The position numbers and the translations under genes are program-made. A DNA stretch of 64,000 nucleotides from assembly GCA_021793575.1 (NCBI GenBank), contig JAJYSM010000005.1:19287-83286 (forward strand). The letters run 5' to 3'. Origin of the DNA: Pseudomonadota bacterium. Lineage in GTDB: Bacteria > Pseudomonadota > Gammaproteobacteria > Xanthomonadales > Rhodanobacteraceae. Shown piece after piece: positions 1 to 8,118 of this stretch (its first letter is position 1; each line of letters begins with the position of its first letter). The notes under the pieces are model-generated. The model was not told the DNA's origin. It searched no databases and was given only the letters and a program-made list of their open reading frames with translations.

Positions 1-999
1 GGCTTCAACCGCGCCGTGCGTGCGCCGAACATCTCCGAACTGTTCTCAACCAACCAGATCGCCCTGTACAGCGGCACTGACCCCTGCGCGGGCCCCACTC
101 CCGCCGATACGGCGGCACAGTGCCTGAACACCGGCGTGACCGCGGCTCAGTACGGCCACGTGCCGGACAGCCCGGCTGGTCAGTACAACCAGTACATCGG
201 CGGCAATCAGAACCTGAAGCCAGAGAAGGCCGACACCTATACATTCGGTGTGGCGGTTACGCCGATTCAGGATCTGGAGGCCTCGCTTGACTTCTACGAC
301 ATCAAGATCCAGGACACGATCACCGCGATCGGTGCTTCCACCATCGTGGACTTGTGTGCCAAAACCGGCAATCCGTTCCTGTGCGGCAATGTTAAGCGTA
401 ACCCGGCGACGGGCGACCTCTGGCTGGGCCAGACCGGTAAGGTGATCAACCTGACCAACAACTTCGGCAACCTCGAGACCCGTGGTATCGACCTGAACGT
501 CAGCTACAAATGGTCGATGTTCGGTGGGCATGCGTATGCAACCCTGGTGGGTACCGATCTGTTGAACTACAAGGTCGATCCGCTCCCGGGCGTGAACTCC
601 TCGGCCAAGTACGATTGCGCAGGCAAGATCTCGCCTGGACTGGCCTGCGACAATCCGCGTTGGCGCCATATCGTGAATCTGGGCTACAGCCGCGATTGGT
701 GGAGTGTCAACGTGCGTTGGCGTCACTTCGGTGCTTTGCATTACGTCAACACGGATGGCACCGCGTTGACCACGGATCATCTGCTGCGCACCAGCGGTCA
801 GATCGGGGCATACAACTGGCTGGATCTGTCCGGCACGTTCAAGCTCGGCTCGCGCGTCAGCTGGACGGTTGGCGTGAACAACGTTACGGATCGCCAGCCT
901 CCGCTGGTGGGTAGCTCGTTGGTTGCCAATGCCAACACGCCCGGTGGCTACGACGAACTCGGTCGCTACTTCTTCACCAACATCAGCATGAAGCTCTGA
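1..999 (+). CDS. TonB-dependent receptor, C-terminal part
   Basis: The frame is open from base 1 and ends at TGA 997-999, so only about 332 C-terminal residues of an outer-membrane receptor are present. The N-terminal plug and TonB box lie outside the window. The first residues carry the conserved barrel motif RAVRAPNISELF, followed by GGNQNLKPEKADTYTFG and a run of alternating beta-strands ending in a final strand with two aromatics. Two cysteine pairs sit in predicted extracellular loops. The family imports siderophores, vitamin B12, sugars or oligopeptides in partnership with TonB-ExbB-ExbD; the substrate cannot be read from this fragment. A strong terminator follows, so it ends its own transcript, with a TPR-sulfotransferase next downstream. 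Confidence 0.95.
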   Translation, partial: GFNRAVRAPNISELFSTNQIALYSGTDPCAGPTPADTAAQCLNTGVTAAQYGHVPDSPAGQYNQYIGGNQNLKPEKADTYTFGVAVTPIQDLEASLDFYDIKIQDTITAIGASTIVDLCAKTGNPFLCGNVKRNPATGDLWLGQTGKVINLTNNFGNLETRGIDLNVSYKWSMFGGHAYATLVGTDLLNYKVDPLPGVNSSAKYDCAGKISPGLACDNPRWRHIVNLGYSRDWWSVNVRWRHFGALHYVNTDGTALTTDHLLRTSGQIGAYNWLDLSGTFKLGSRVSWTVGVNNVTDRQPPLVGSSLVANANTPGGYDELGRYFFTNISMKL

Positions 1000-1021
1000 A
1001 CAACTGATACGAGCTGTATCC

Positions 1022-1051
1022 AGGCGGCGGGCCTTGGCCCGCCGCCTTTTT
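1022..1051 (+). terminator. Rho-independent terminator of the TonB receptor
   Basis: A perfect 12-bp stem (1022-1033 paired with 1036-1047) with a minimal TT loop is followed by a T-rich run. It lies 22 bases after the receptor stop codon. Confidence 0.93.
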
Positions 1052-1212
1052 ATTTGGTGCGCCCGGCAGGGCGCACCTGCTTGGAGGTAAAAGTCCTCTA
1101 TCCACCCGGCAAGGATTAGCGGAAGGCAAGGGCGTTTCGGGTGACCGGCCGTCTGAAGGAGTGCTAGGCTCCGATCCGGTACGCAACTGCCCTTTTTCAA
1201 GACGATGTGGGT

Positions 1213-2712
1213 ATGAATCGAGGCTCCCTTAGTCCGCAACTGCTGGTGTGGTGCCGGGAGGCAGATGAGCTGCTGCGGGCGGGCCGATACGGTGATGCCG
1301 TTCGCGCCTATCACCGGATTGTGTCGCTGGACGCCACCAAAGCCGATGCCTGGTACAACCTGGGCTACGCGCTGAAAGCGGAGGGACGATTTGAGGAAGC
1401 GCTATCGGCATATAACCGCGCACTGAAAGCAGGTGTCGCCGATCCGCAGGAAGTCTATTTGAATCGAGCGGCGATCTATTCCGATCATCTGCGCCAGGAC
1501 GAGCTCGCCGAGCAAGAGTTGCGCGCAGCCCTGATGAGTTGTCCCAACTATGCGTCGGCGCTGCTCAACCTGGGCAATCTCCACGAGGAGCGTGGAGATA
1601 GACAGGCGGCGCTTGCGTGCTACCAGAAAATCCCTCAATCAGGTGGCGGCGGCGTCGACGATGTCTGTCGGCAGGAAGCGTTGGCGCGCTTGGCGCACCT
1701 GACGCCGCCGGAGCACCCGGACGCTCCAATGTTGCGTGATCTGCGAGCGGCTGCTGCTGCCGCTCGGCTACCACAGACGCAAGCAAATCTGTGGTTCGCG
1801 TTGGGCCAGGCCTACGAGCACCTAGCCTGCAGGGATCAGGCGTTCGATGCGTTCGCGCGCGGCAACGCGTGTTGCCGGCAGGGGGCGCCCGCCTATGATC
1901 GGCGGCGGCATGAGCAACTGGTCCAGGCGTTGATCGGGCAGTTCGCGTCGCCGGTGCCGGTCGGGCAGGCGGAGTCTGGGTCGCGACCGCTATTCATATG
2001 CGGCATGTTCCGCTCGGGGTCGACATTGTTGGAACAAGCGCTGGCCGCGCATTCCGCGATCCACGCGGGAGGTGAGCTGGATTTTCTGCCACAGATGGTG
2101 AGCGGACCGCTGTCGCCCTTCCCCTCGTCCATGGCAACCGTCACGAAAGCGCGGCTTGTTGAGCTGTCGCAGAGTTACCTCAGACAGCTGCGCCAGCTGG
2201 CCCCGGCGAGCGGCGAATATGCCTATATCACAGACAAGCGGCCAGATAACTTCCTACTCATCGGGCTGATAAAGTGCCTGTTCCCAGCAGCAATATTTCT
2301 CCATACGGTTCGGCACCCGCTCGATAACGGGCTTTCAGTATTCATGCAGCACCTCGATCCAAGGGTGGCGCCTTATGCGACAGACTTGGAGGATATTGGC
2401 CACTATTACATTCAATACCGTCGCATGATGGCACACTGGAAAGGGCTTTACCCCGACTCCATTCATGATGTCGATTATGATTCGCTAGTACGAGCGCCCG
2501 GCGATGTGCTGACGCGCGTACTCGGGTTTTTAGCTCTGGATTGGCAGCCAAACTGCCTGCGTTTCCACGAACTTCCCAGCACCGTCAAGACGGCAAGTTA
2601 TTGGCAGGTACGTCGTCCGCTTTATCGCGAAGCATCCGGCCGCTGGCAACATTACCAAGGGCACCTCCGTCCGCTACAGAACGTAATGAACCGTCTTCGC
2701 CTGTCAGATTAG
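1213..2712 (+). CDS. TPR-repeat sulfotransferase
   Basis: About 499 residues in two halves. The N-terminal ~150 residues are tetratricopeptide repeats (for example ADAWYNLGYALKAEGRFEEA). The C-terminal half is a sulfotransferase fold starting near residue 258 with the PAPS 5'-phosphosulfate loop LFICGMFRSGSTLLEQ, followed by a downstream HTVRHPLDNGLS segment that fits the 3'-phosphate site. The family transfers sulfate from PAPS to a protein or carbohydrate; the acceptor is unknown. No signal peptide is seen, so it is probably cytoplasmic. A GTG two codons upstream (1207) is an alternative start; neither has a clear Shine-Dalgarno. Such genes recur beside TonB receptors in Xanthomonadales, but the receptor terminator separates the transcripts. 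Confidence 0.88.
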   Translation: MNRGSLSPQLLVWCREADELLRAGRYGDAVRAYHRIVSLDATKADAWYNLGYALKAEGRFEEALSAYNRALKAGVADPQEVYLNRAAIYSDHLRQDELAEQELRAALMSCPNYASALLNLGNLHEERGDRQAALACYQKIPQSGGGGVDDVCRQEALARLAHLTPPEHPDAPMLRDLRAAAAAARLPQTQANLWFALGQAYEHLACRDQAFDAFARGNACCRQGAPAYDRRRHEQLVQALIGQFASPVPVGQAESGSRPLFICGMFRSGSTLLEQALAAHSAIHAGGELDFLPQMVSGPLSPFPSSMATVTKARLVELSQSYLRQLRQLAPASGEYAYITDKRPDNFLLIGLIKCLFPAAIFLHTVRHPLDNGLSVFMQHLDPRVAPYATDLEDIGHYYIQYRRMMAHWKGLYPDSIHDVDYDSLVRAPGDVLTRVLGFLALDWQPNCLRFHELPSTVKTASYWQVRRPLYREASGRWQHYQGHLRPLQNVMNRLRLSD

Positions 2713-2753
2713 ATGTTTTTATGCCTCGACCCGACAGGTTGCAGCCCGAGGCA

Positions 2754-3677
2754 TCAATAACGCGGCACGCCCGCATCCACCTCGCGCGCCCACGCGTCCA
2801 TGCCGCCCTCGACGTTGTGCAGGTTGCTGAAGCCGTGCGCGGCGAAGCGCTCGGCCATCGCCCGGCTGGATGTGCCGTGGTGGCAGATGAAGGCAAGCGC
2901 GGTATCTTTCGGCAGCGCGGCGAGGCTTTCGTAGCCTTCGTCCTCGAGCACGCGCGCCTGCGCCAGCGGCGCCGCCTGTGCGCGGCCCTGGCCCGGACGC
3001 ACGTCGATCAGGGTGATGCTGCCGGCGGCCAGTCGGGCCTGCAGTTCCTGCACGGTGATGGAGTGGATCTCCGGCGCGCCGGGGAACTTCAGGCTGAGGC
3101 CTTCGCCCTGCACGGTGGAGACCCAGTCGATCACGATGCCCCTGGCGCGCTGGGCACTGGCCGGATCGAAGTGCACCTCCAGCCCGTTCGCGATGGCCAC
3201 GATGTCGTGCTCGCCGGCAGGCGCCAGCTGGAAGCCGGCGCTGTGGTCCGGGCCGATCTCCAGGTGCAGCGCCACGCCCTGCGCGTTGGCGGTGCCCTGG
3301 CGGATCGCCTCGGCGGCGGCATCGGTGATGGTGATCTGCGGCGGCGTGCGGTCGGGCAGCGCCGCACCGAACAGCGCGTGCAGTTCGCCGCTGGTGTACA
3401 TCTGGCGGATGATGTCCGAGCCGCCCACCAGTTCGCCTTCGACGTACAGCTGCGGGATGGTCGGCCAGTCGCCGTAGGCCTTGATGCCCTCGCGGATCTC
3501 CGGGTCTTCCAGCACGTTGACCGTGTGGTAATCGGGCAGCAGCTCGTTCAGCGTGTTGGTGGCCGCGGCGGAGAAACCGCACATCGGCTGCCGGCGGTTG
3601 CCCTTCATGAACAGCACCACGCGGTGCTCGGCGAGCAGCGTCTCGATGCGTTCGCGGGTGGCGGGGTCGAGGGACAT
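2754..3677 (-). CDS. Monothiol glutaredoxin fused to IscA-like and rhodanese domains
   Basis: About 307 residues with three modules. Residues 1-105 are a Grx4-type monothiol glutaredoxin with CGFS at 33-36 and the WPTIPQLYV glutathione-binding segment; this family carries [2Fe-2S] clusters with glutathione. Residues ~112-205 resemble the HesB/IscA fold but contain no cysteine, so the A-type cluster ligands are absent. Residues ~210-307 are a rhodanese domain with an active-site loop CHHGTSSR. An in-frame ATG at 3707 could lengthen the protein by 10 residues; 3677 was chosen because homologous glutaredoxins begin MSLDPxTRERIE. The role is probably Fe-S cluster trafficking or repair. It is convergent with the sulfotransferase gene. 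Confidence 0.93.
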   Translation of the reverse strand: MSLDPATRERIETLLAEHRVVLFMKGNRRQPMCGFSAAATNTLNELLPDYHTVNVLEDPEIREGIKAYGDWPTIPQLYVEGELVGGSDIIRQMYTSGELHALFGAALPDRTPPQITITDAAAEAIRQGTANAQGVALHLEIGPDHSAGFQLAPAGEHDIVAIANGLEVHFDPASAQRARGIVIDWVSTVQGEGLSLKFPGAPEIHSITVQELQARLAAGSITLIDVRPGQGRAQAAPLAQARVLEDEGYESLAALPKDTALAFICHHGTSSRAMAERFAAHGFSNLHNVEGGMDAWAREVDAGVPRY

Positions 3678-3768
3678 GGTGATTCCGGGGAGAGGTAGAT
3701 CGCTCATGATACCGCGCACGTCGTTGCGCGCGTGGGCGTGGCATCGTCGCGGGCACCGGCGTGGGTGC

Positions 3769-3813
3769 TTGGGTGAAATGGCACATGCGAAGTATCATGT
3801 AACCGCGCATGAT
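3769..3813 (+). promoter_or_regulatory. Candidate mazEF promoter and operator
   Basis: A sigma-70-like pair, TTGGGT (3769-3774) and TATCAT (3793-3798) with an 18-base spacer, precedes the toxin-antitoxin genes. A perfect 6-bp inverted repeat ATCATG/CATGAT (3794-3799 and 3808-3813) overlaps the -10, where a MazE-type autorepressor would be expected to bind. Confidence 0.5.
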
Positions 3814-3832
3814 TCACTAACGGAGCGTTGTC

Positions 3833-4054
3833 ATGACATCCAGCAGCGGAACCTCCAACAAGTTAACTCGGCATCGGGCCCGGATGCGGGCCGCAGGACT
3901 GCGGCCCGTTCAGTTTTGGGTGCCCGATACCCGTAGCCCCGAATTTGCGGCTGACCTCCAACGCCAGTGCCTGAGTCTGAAGGACGACCAGGCAGAAGCC
4001 GATGTTTTGCGCTTCAACGAGGCGGCTGCGACGGGCGTTGAGGGTTGGGTATGA
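3833..4054 (+). CDS. MazE-family antitoxin
   Basis: 73 residues. It opens with a basic N-terminus (NKLTRHRARMRAAGLRPVQFWVPD) typical of the short MazE-like antitoxins of the DUF3018 type, followed by an acidic stretch ending FNEAAATGVEGWV that would wrap the toxin. ATG 3833 has CGGAG at 3821-3825. Its TGA overlaps the toxin ATG in the sequence ATGA, the usual translational coupling of antitoxin and toxin. It is expected to neutralise the toxin and repress the operon; a candidate operator lies just upstream. Confidence 0.87.
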   Translation: MTSSSGTSNKLTRHRARMRAAGLRPVQFWVPDTRSPEFAADLQRQCLSLKDDQAEADVLRFNEAAATGVEGWV

Positions 4055-4374
4055 CGCAAAGAGGTGATCTGGTGACAGTTTCTCTGCAAGGCGATCATGG
4101 CAAGCCAAGACCCGCTTTGATCGTTCAATCAGACTTGCTGAACAATCTGGATAGCGTCGTGTTGTGCCCGGTAACCAGTGACCTGAGAAGCGCGGCGTTC
4201 CGCGTGACACTCGAACCCAACCCGACAAACGGACTGCGTGTGCTCACGCAAGTCATGGTGGACAAGCTATCGACCCTCCCGCGCGCGAAGATCGGCGCGT
4301 CATTTGGCCGTCTCGATGACGACAGGATGAAGGCCGTCGAAAGAGCCTTGTTGCTGGTCATCGGCGTTATCTGA
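4051..4374 (+). CDS. MazF/PemK-family endoribonuclease toxin
   Basis: 107 residues, the normal length for MazF. It begins MTQRGDLVTVSL and continues with GKPRPALIVQSD, the conserved basic RP-A-LIVQ segment of MazF/PemK toxins, then VVLCPVTSD and LTQVMVDKLSTLPR. The T-S of the CPVTSD loop and the R of the first strand correspond to the catalytic surface. The family cleaves mRNA at short sequence motifs; the cut site cannot be predicted here. The start overlaps the antitoxin stop by four bases. No other mobile-element gene is adjacent, so this looks like a chromosomal stress or stabilisation module. Confidence 0.92.
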   Translation: MTQRGDLVTVSLQGDHGKPRPALIVQSDLLNNLDSVVLCPVTSDLRSAAFRVTLEPNPTNGLRVLTQVMVDKLSTLPRAKIGASFGRLDDDRMKAVERALLLVIGVI

Positions 4375-4400
4375 TCGCGGCTGTGTCGCTTCGTTCCGAA

Positions 4401-4430
4401 CCCTCACCCCAACCCCTCTCCCGACGGGGG
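4401..4430 (+). repeat. Short CCCTCACCCC...CCTCTCCC intergenic repeat
   Basis: A single half-palindromic copy of the CCCTCACCCCAACCCCTCTCCC element lies in the otherwise featureless 188-base gap between mazF and the phosphoesterase. Related units are found inside lpdA at 34926-35095. Confidence 0.6.
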
Positions 4431-4562
4431 ACGTAGTTGTACTTCAGCACTGATCGGGTTCCTGTATGAATTTTGCAACGTGCCGTGGGCCGTTTCTGCC
4501 TCCCGCTGCACCGGCGGCGCATACCTGCTTATATCGCCGGCCTGCTGATGCGCAACTGAGCG

Positions 4563-5420
4563 TCATGCCGCCGGACGCAGTGCGCTGAGGTCGCGGCGGC
4601 GGCGGGCCAGCGGCGCCAGGGCCAGTGCCGCGGCGGGCGAGGGCAGTGCCAGCTCGCGGCTGGCGCGGCCGAGCGAGGCGGGCTGCTCGCTCCAGTGGAT
4701 CAGCTCCATCGCGCCGGTGTGATCCTCCACCAGCGCGGTGCAGTGCTCCACCCAGTCGCCGTCGTTGAGGTACAGCACGCCACCGATCTGACGCACCTGG
4801 CCGTAGTGGATATGGCCGCATATGTGGCCATCGAAGCCGCGTGCGCGCGCGTCGTCGGCCACCCGCTGTTCGAACGCGCGGATATACGCCAGCGCCCTGC
4901 CGACATGCGACTTGACGATGATCGACAGCGGCAGATAGGGCAGTTCGAGCCGCTGGCGCACACCGTGCATGCGGCGGTTGCCCCAGCAGATGAAGCGGTG
5001 CATCGTCTCGCCCAGCCACAGCATCCAGCGGCGGCCGATCTGCTCGGGGTCGAACTCGTCGCCGTGGCTGACCCGGTAGCGGCGGCCGTCGGCACCCTCG
5101 TGCACCGCGTCAGGCACGATGCGCACGCCCCCGATCCGCTGTCCGTGCAGGCCGCGCAGCGGCGCGTCGTGATGGCCGGGGATGTAGATGACCTCGACCC
5201 CGCGCCGCGCCATCGCCAGCAGCTCGGCGACCACGGCGCCGTGCTCCGCCTGCCATCCGCTGCGCCGACCGAGCGCCTCCAGGTCGATGATGTCGCCCAC
5301 CAGATACAGCTTCTCGCAGCGCAGGCGGCGCAGGAAGTCGAGCAGGTAGGCGGCTTTGCAGTCGGGCGTGCCCAGGTGCACGTCGGAGATGAACGCGGTG
5401 CGGCAGTGAAAGGTGGCCAT
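4563..5420 (-). CDS. LpxH-like UDP-2,3-diacylglucosamine diphosphatase family protein
   Basis: 285 residues with the calcineurin-like metallophosphoesterase motifs in order: SDVH at 12-15, GDIID at 42-46, GHHD at 82-85, SHGDEFD at 118-124 and GHIH at 202-205. The order and the closing YLNDGDWVEHCTALVE segment match the LpxH-like branch, which hydrolyses the UDP-diacylglucosamine lipid A precursor. The third motif has histidine in place of the usual asparagine (GN[HR]D), a metal-ligand change that could alter activity. The last ~40 residues are an Ala/Leu/Arg-rich tail. It may be a second, divergent paralogue rather than the essential LpxH. No signal peptide is visible. Confidence 0.85.
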   Translation of the reverse strand: MATFHCRTAFISDVHLGTPDCKAAYLLDFLRRLRCEKLYLVGDIIDLEALGRRSGWQAEHGAVVAELLAMARRGVEVIYIPGHHDAPLRGLHGQRIGGVRIVPDAVHEGADGRRYRVSHGDEFDPEQIGRRWMLWLGETMHRFICWGNRRMHGVRQRLELPYLPLSIIVKSHVGRALAYIRAFEQRVADDARARGFDGHICGHIHYGQVRQIGGVLYLNDGDWVEHCTALVEDHTGAMELIHWSEQPASLGRASRELALPSPAAALALAPLARRRRDLSALRPAA

Positions 5421-5551
5421 GCGACTTGCTCCCGGTGAGATCCCGGGATGTCAGTTTGCGCGGCCTGCGTCACCGACCGATGGCGAGCAGGTTGCAGTGC
5501 GGTTGCGGCGCGCGTACGGCGATCAGGCGCGCCGCCGCTCGGACATGCATC

Positions 5552-5769
5552 ATACGAAATTGCGATCAAATATCGAGAATTATCAGATCGTCATTCCCGC
5601 GGTTCTCAACAGCCGAAGGGCTGGTCAAGCGGGAAACGCTCCTCAACAGCGAAGCTGGTCATCCATCGCCTCTTGAAGTCACTGGATCCCCGCTTTCGCG
5701 GGGATGACGAGCCAATGCTATTTGGCTGTTCGTTCGAAGAATCTCATCTTATTGAATGCACATTGGTAT
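5552..5769 (+). repeat. Left arm of a 218-bp inverted repeat
   Basis: This arm matches the reverse complement of 6484-6701 at 211 of 218 positions by manual alignment, and all seven differences are transitions. It is visibly less GC-rich than its surroundings and contains the widespread GGATCCCCGC-TTTC-GCGGGG hairpin near its inner part. It fills most of the gap between the LpxH-like gene (ends 5420) and the GDSL gene (stop at 5805). Confidence 0.95.
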
Positions 5770-5804
5770 CAGTCATAGGCGCGCCGCCGACGGGGGCGGC
5801 GTGC

Positions 5805-6428
5805 TCAGCGCGGTGGGCGAATGGCTGTCCGGACCACCGGCAGCATGGCCGTCACCCACAGCGCGTATTGCGCGGCGGAAGGGTGCAGGCCGTCGTCGGC
5901 GACCAGCTGCGGGTGCTGGCGCGAGATGCCGGTGATATCGACAAAGTGGGCGCCAGCACGGGCAGTTTCATCGCGGGCGATCGCATTGAAACCGTCCAGC
6001 TCGCGGGCGATCTGGGCGGGATCCCGCGCCTGCTCGCGGGCGAAGCGGGTCACGCCCCAATCGGGGATCGAGAGCACCACTACGTGACCGGAGTGGCCGC
6101 CGGCCAGCGTGATCGCGCGGGCCAGCAGGGCGGCGAACTGGCTGCGGTACTCGCCCGGCGGACGGCCGCGGTACTGGTTGTTGACGCCGATCTGCAGGGT
6201 GACCAGATCGAACGGGGGCGACAGCGCGGCGGCGTCCATGCCTGCCGCAAGTTCGTCGGTGGTCCAGCCGGTGACTGCAACGATGCGTGGATCGTCGATC
6301 ACCACGCCGCGACGGCGCAGTCGCCGTACCAGCTCCAGCGGCCAGCGATCGTGCGCAGATACCGCTTCGCCGATGGTGTAGGAGTCACCCAGGGCGAGGT
6401 AGTGCAGCGGCGGGATGGTGGGCGTCAT
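5805..6428 (-). CDS. SGNH/GDSL-family hydrolase
   Basis: 207 residues. The GDSL blocks are present: block I YLALGDSYTIGE (nucleophile Ser), block III IGVNNQY (the GxND asparagine), and block V DGLHPS with the catalytic Asp and His. The family comprises serine esterases, lipases and thioesterases; the substrate is not evident. There is no signal peptide, suggesting a cytoplasmic enzyme. The frame stays open upstream to 6497 but would then start inside the repeat arm; ATG 6428 was chosen because homologues begin a few residues before the GDSY block. The gene lies exactly between the two arms of a 218-bp inverted repeat with only 35 and 55 bases to spare, which suggests it was acquired or moved as a cassette. 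Confidence 0.9.
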   Translation of the reverse strand: MTPTIPPLHYLALGDSYTIGEAVSAHDRWPLELVRRLRRRGVVIDDPRIVAVTGWTTDELAAGMDAAALSPPFDLVTLQIGVNNQYRGRPPGEYRSQFAALLARAITLAGGHSGHVVVLSIPDWGVTRFAREQARDPAQIARELDGFNAIARDETARAGAHFVDITGISRQHPQLVADDGLHPSAAQYALWVTAMLPVVRTAIRPPR

Positions 6429-6483
6429 GCGAGCTTGCCTGTCACTGGTGAGGGTGGGCTGCACCTTGGCGCAGCGCGGAGTC

Positions 6484-6701
6484 ATACCAATGTGCATTCA
6501 ATAGGATGAGATTCTTCGAACGAACAGCCAAATAGCATTGGCTCGTCATCCCCGCGAAAGCGGGGATCCAGTGACCTCAAGAGGTGATGGATGACCAGCT
6601 TCGCTGTTGAGGAGCGCTTCCCGCTTGACCAGCCCCTCGGCTGTTGAGAGCCGCGGGAATGACGATCTGATAATTCTCGATACTTGATCGCAATTTCGTA
6701 T
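6484..6701 (-). repeat. Right arm of the 218-bp inverted repeat
   Basis: Inverted copy of 5552-5769 with equal length and seven transitions. Its outer end reaches base 6701, which is the last base of the stop codon of the neighbouring aminotransferase gene. Confidence 0.95.
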
Positions 6702-7951
6702 CAGGCCAGCACAGCCGCGCGCTGCGGCTGCTCCTGCTCGTGCGCCATCTGCGCCAGCACCCGCTCGATGCGCACGAACACCTCGCGCAGCTGGGCCGGT
6801 GGCGGCAGCAGGGTCAGCCGGAAATGCCGGCTGCGCGGCACGTTGAAGCTGCTGCCGGGTACCACCAGCACCGACTCCTGCTCCAGCAGGCGCAGCGCGA
6901 ATGCCTCGTCGTCGAAGCGGGCGATGCGCTCGGCGCGTACCTGCGGAAACGCATACAGCGCGCCGTCGGGGGTCACCAGATCCAGGTATTCGCTGGCGGC
7001 GACGGCCTGCAGTACGCTGCGGCGCGCTTCATGCAGGCGCCCGCCGGGCGCGGTCAGTGTGCCGATGGTTGGCGCGTCCTGCAGCGCCGGCAGCACCGCC
7101 CACTGCGCGGTCACGTTCGCGCACAGCCGCAGCGCGGCCAGCAGCTGCAGCGCGTCGCGATAGTCCGTCGTGCGCGCCGCCTCGCCGGACAGGCTCATCC
7201 AGCCGACCCGGTAGCCGCACGCCCGATGCACCTTGCTGAGGCCGCCGAAGCTGATGCACGGCACCTCGCCGGCCAGCGCCGCCAGCGGCTGGAAGGCGGT
7301 GCCGTCGTACACGATCTCGTCGTAGATCTCGTCGCTGAGCAGCAGCAGCCGGTGCCGCGCGGCGATCGCCACCAGCTGTTCCAGCAGCGCCCGTGGGTAC
7401 ACCGCGCCGGTCGGGTTGTTCGGATTGATCAGCACCAGCGCCCGGGTGCGGGATGTGATCAGCGCCTCGATCTCGTCCGGGTCGGGCAGGTGGCCGTGCG
7501 CGGCGAGGCAGCGGTAATAGCGCGGCTGGCCGCCGTTGAGGATGGTGGCCGCGCTCCACAGCGGATAGTCCGGACTGGGCAGCAGCACCTCGTCGCCGGC
7601 CTGCAGCAGCGCGCGCAGCGCGATGTCGATCAGCTCGCTGACGCCGTTGCCGATGAAGATGCGCTCCACTGCGACGCCGCGCGCGCCGCGCTGGCGCTGC
7701 TGCGTGGCGATCGCCTCGCGGGCGATTTCCAGCCCCTGCTCGTGGCCGTAGGCCTCGCTGTCGTGCAGGTGGCTGGCGATCGCCGCGCGCAGATGCGCCG
7801 GCGCCTCGAAGCCGTAGCGGCCCGGATTGCCGATGTTGAGCTTGATGATGTCGAGGCCGGCCGTCTCCAGTTCGCGCGCGCGCCGGGTCAGCGCGCCGCG
7901 GATTTCGTAGCGCACGTTGGCCAGGTGCGCGCTGGGGGTGATCGAAGCCAA
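6701..7951 (-). CDS. Pyridoxal-phosphate aminotransferase, AlaA type
   Basis: 416 residues of the fold-type I class I/II aminotransferases. Seen: the N-terminal IKLNIGNPGRYGFEAP segment, the NPNNPTGAVYP motif that holds the cofactor, DEIYDEIVYDG, and the Schiff-base lysine in SFGGLSKVHRACGYRVGW. The length and the RACGYRVGW signature match the alanine-synthesising AlaA branch (pyruvate plus glutamate to alanine plus 2-oxoglutarate), although a broader transaminase role is possible. The C-terminal ~15 residues are Gln/Ala-rich. The stop codon abuts the inverted repeat, so the 3' end of this gene marks the repeat boundary. It is divergent from rsgA. Confidence 0.9.
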   Translation of the reverse strand: MASITPSAHLANVRYEIRGALTRRARELETAGLDIIKLNIGNPGRYGFEAPAHLRAAIASHLHDSEAYGHEQGLEIAREAIATQQRQRGARGVAVERIFIGNGVSELIDIALRALLQAGDEVLLPSPDYPLWSAATILNGGQPRYYRCLAAHGHLPDPDEIEALITSRTRALVLINPNNPTGAVYPRALLEQLVAIAARHRLLLLSDEIYDEIVYDGTAFQPLAALAGEVPCISFGGLSKVHRACGYRVGWMSLSGEAARTTDYRDALQLLAALRLCANVTAQWAVLPALQDAPTIGTLTAPGGRLHEARRSVLQAVAASEYLDLVTPDGALYAFPQVRAERIARFDDEAFALRLLEQESVLVVPGSSFNVPRSRHFRLTLLPPPAQLREVFVRIERVLAQMAHEQEQPQRAAVLA

Positions 7952-8118
7952 GCCGGCATCCCTTGCAGTCAGTCATGAGGCCGGCGCAGGGCCGGAGCAC
8001 CCGGATGCTAGCAGCGCAGCAGCCTTGCGTGCGAGGCGCGCCATGGCGAGGAGCGGTTCATCAGCGGGCCATACCGAGGCAAGGCATAATCGCCAAACCG
8101 TGCAGTCAGATCTCCCTC

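Noticed and set aside
2541..3698. Plus-strand open frame over the glutaredoxin fusion
   Set aside because: Shadow of the minus-strand gene, whose CGFS and rhodanese motifs are unambiguous.
5552..6701. Possible intact insertion sequence
   Set aside because: The only gene between the arms is a GDSL hydrolase with no DDE or other transposase motif, and no target duplication is evident.
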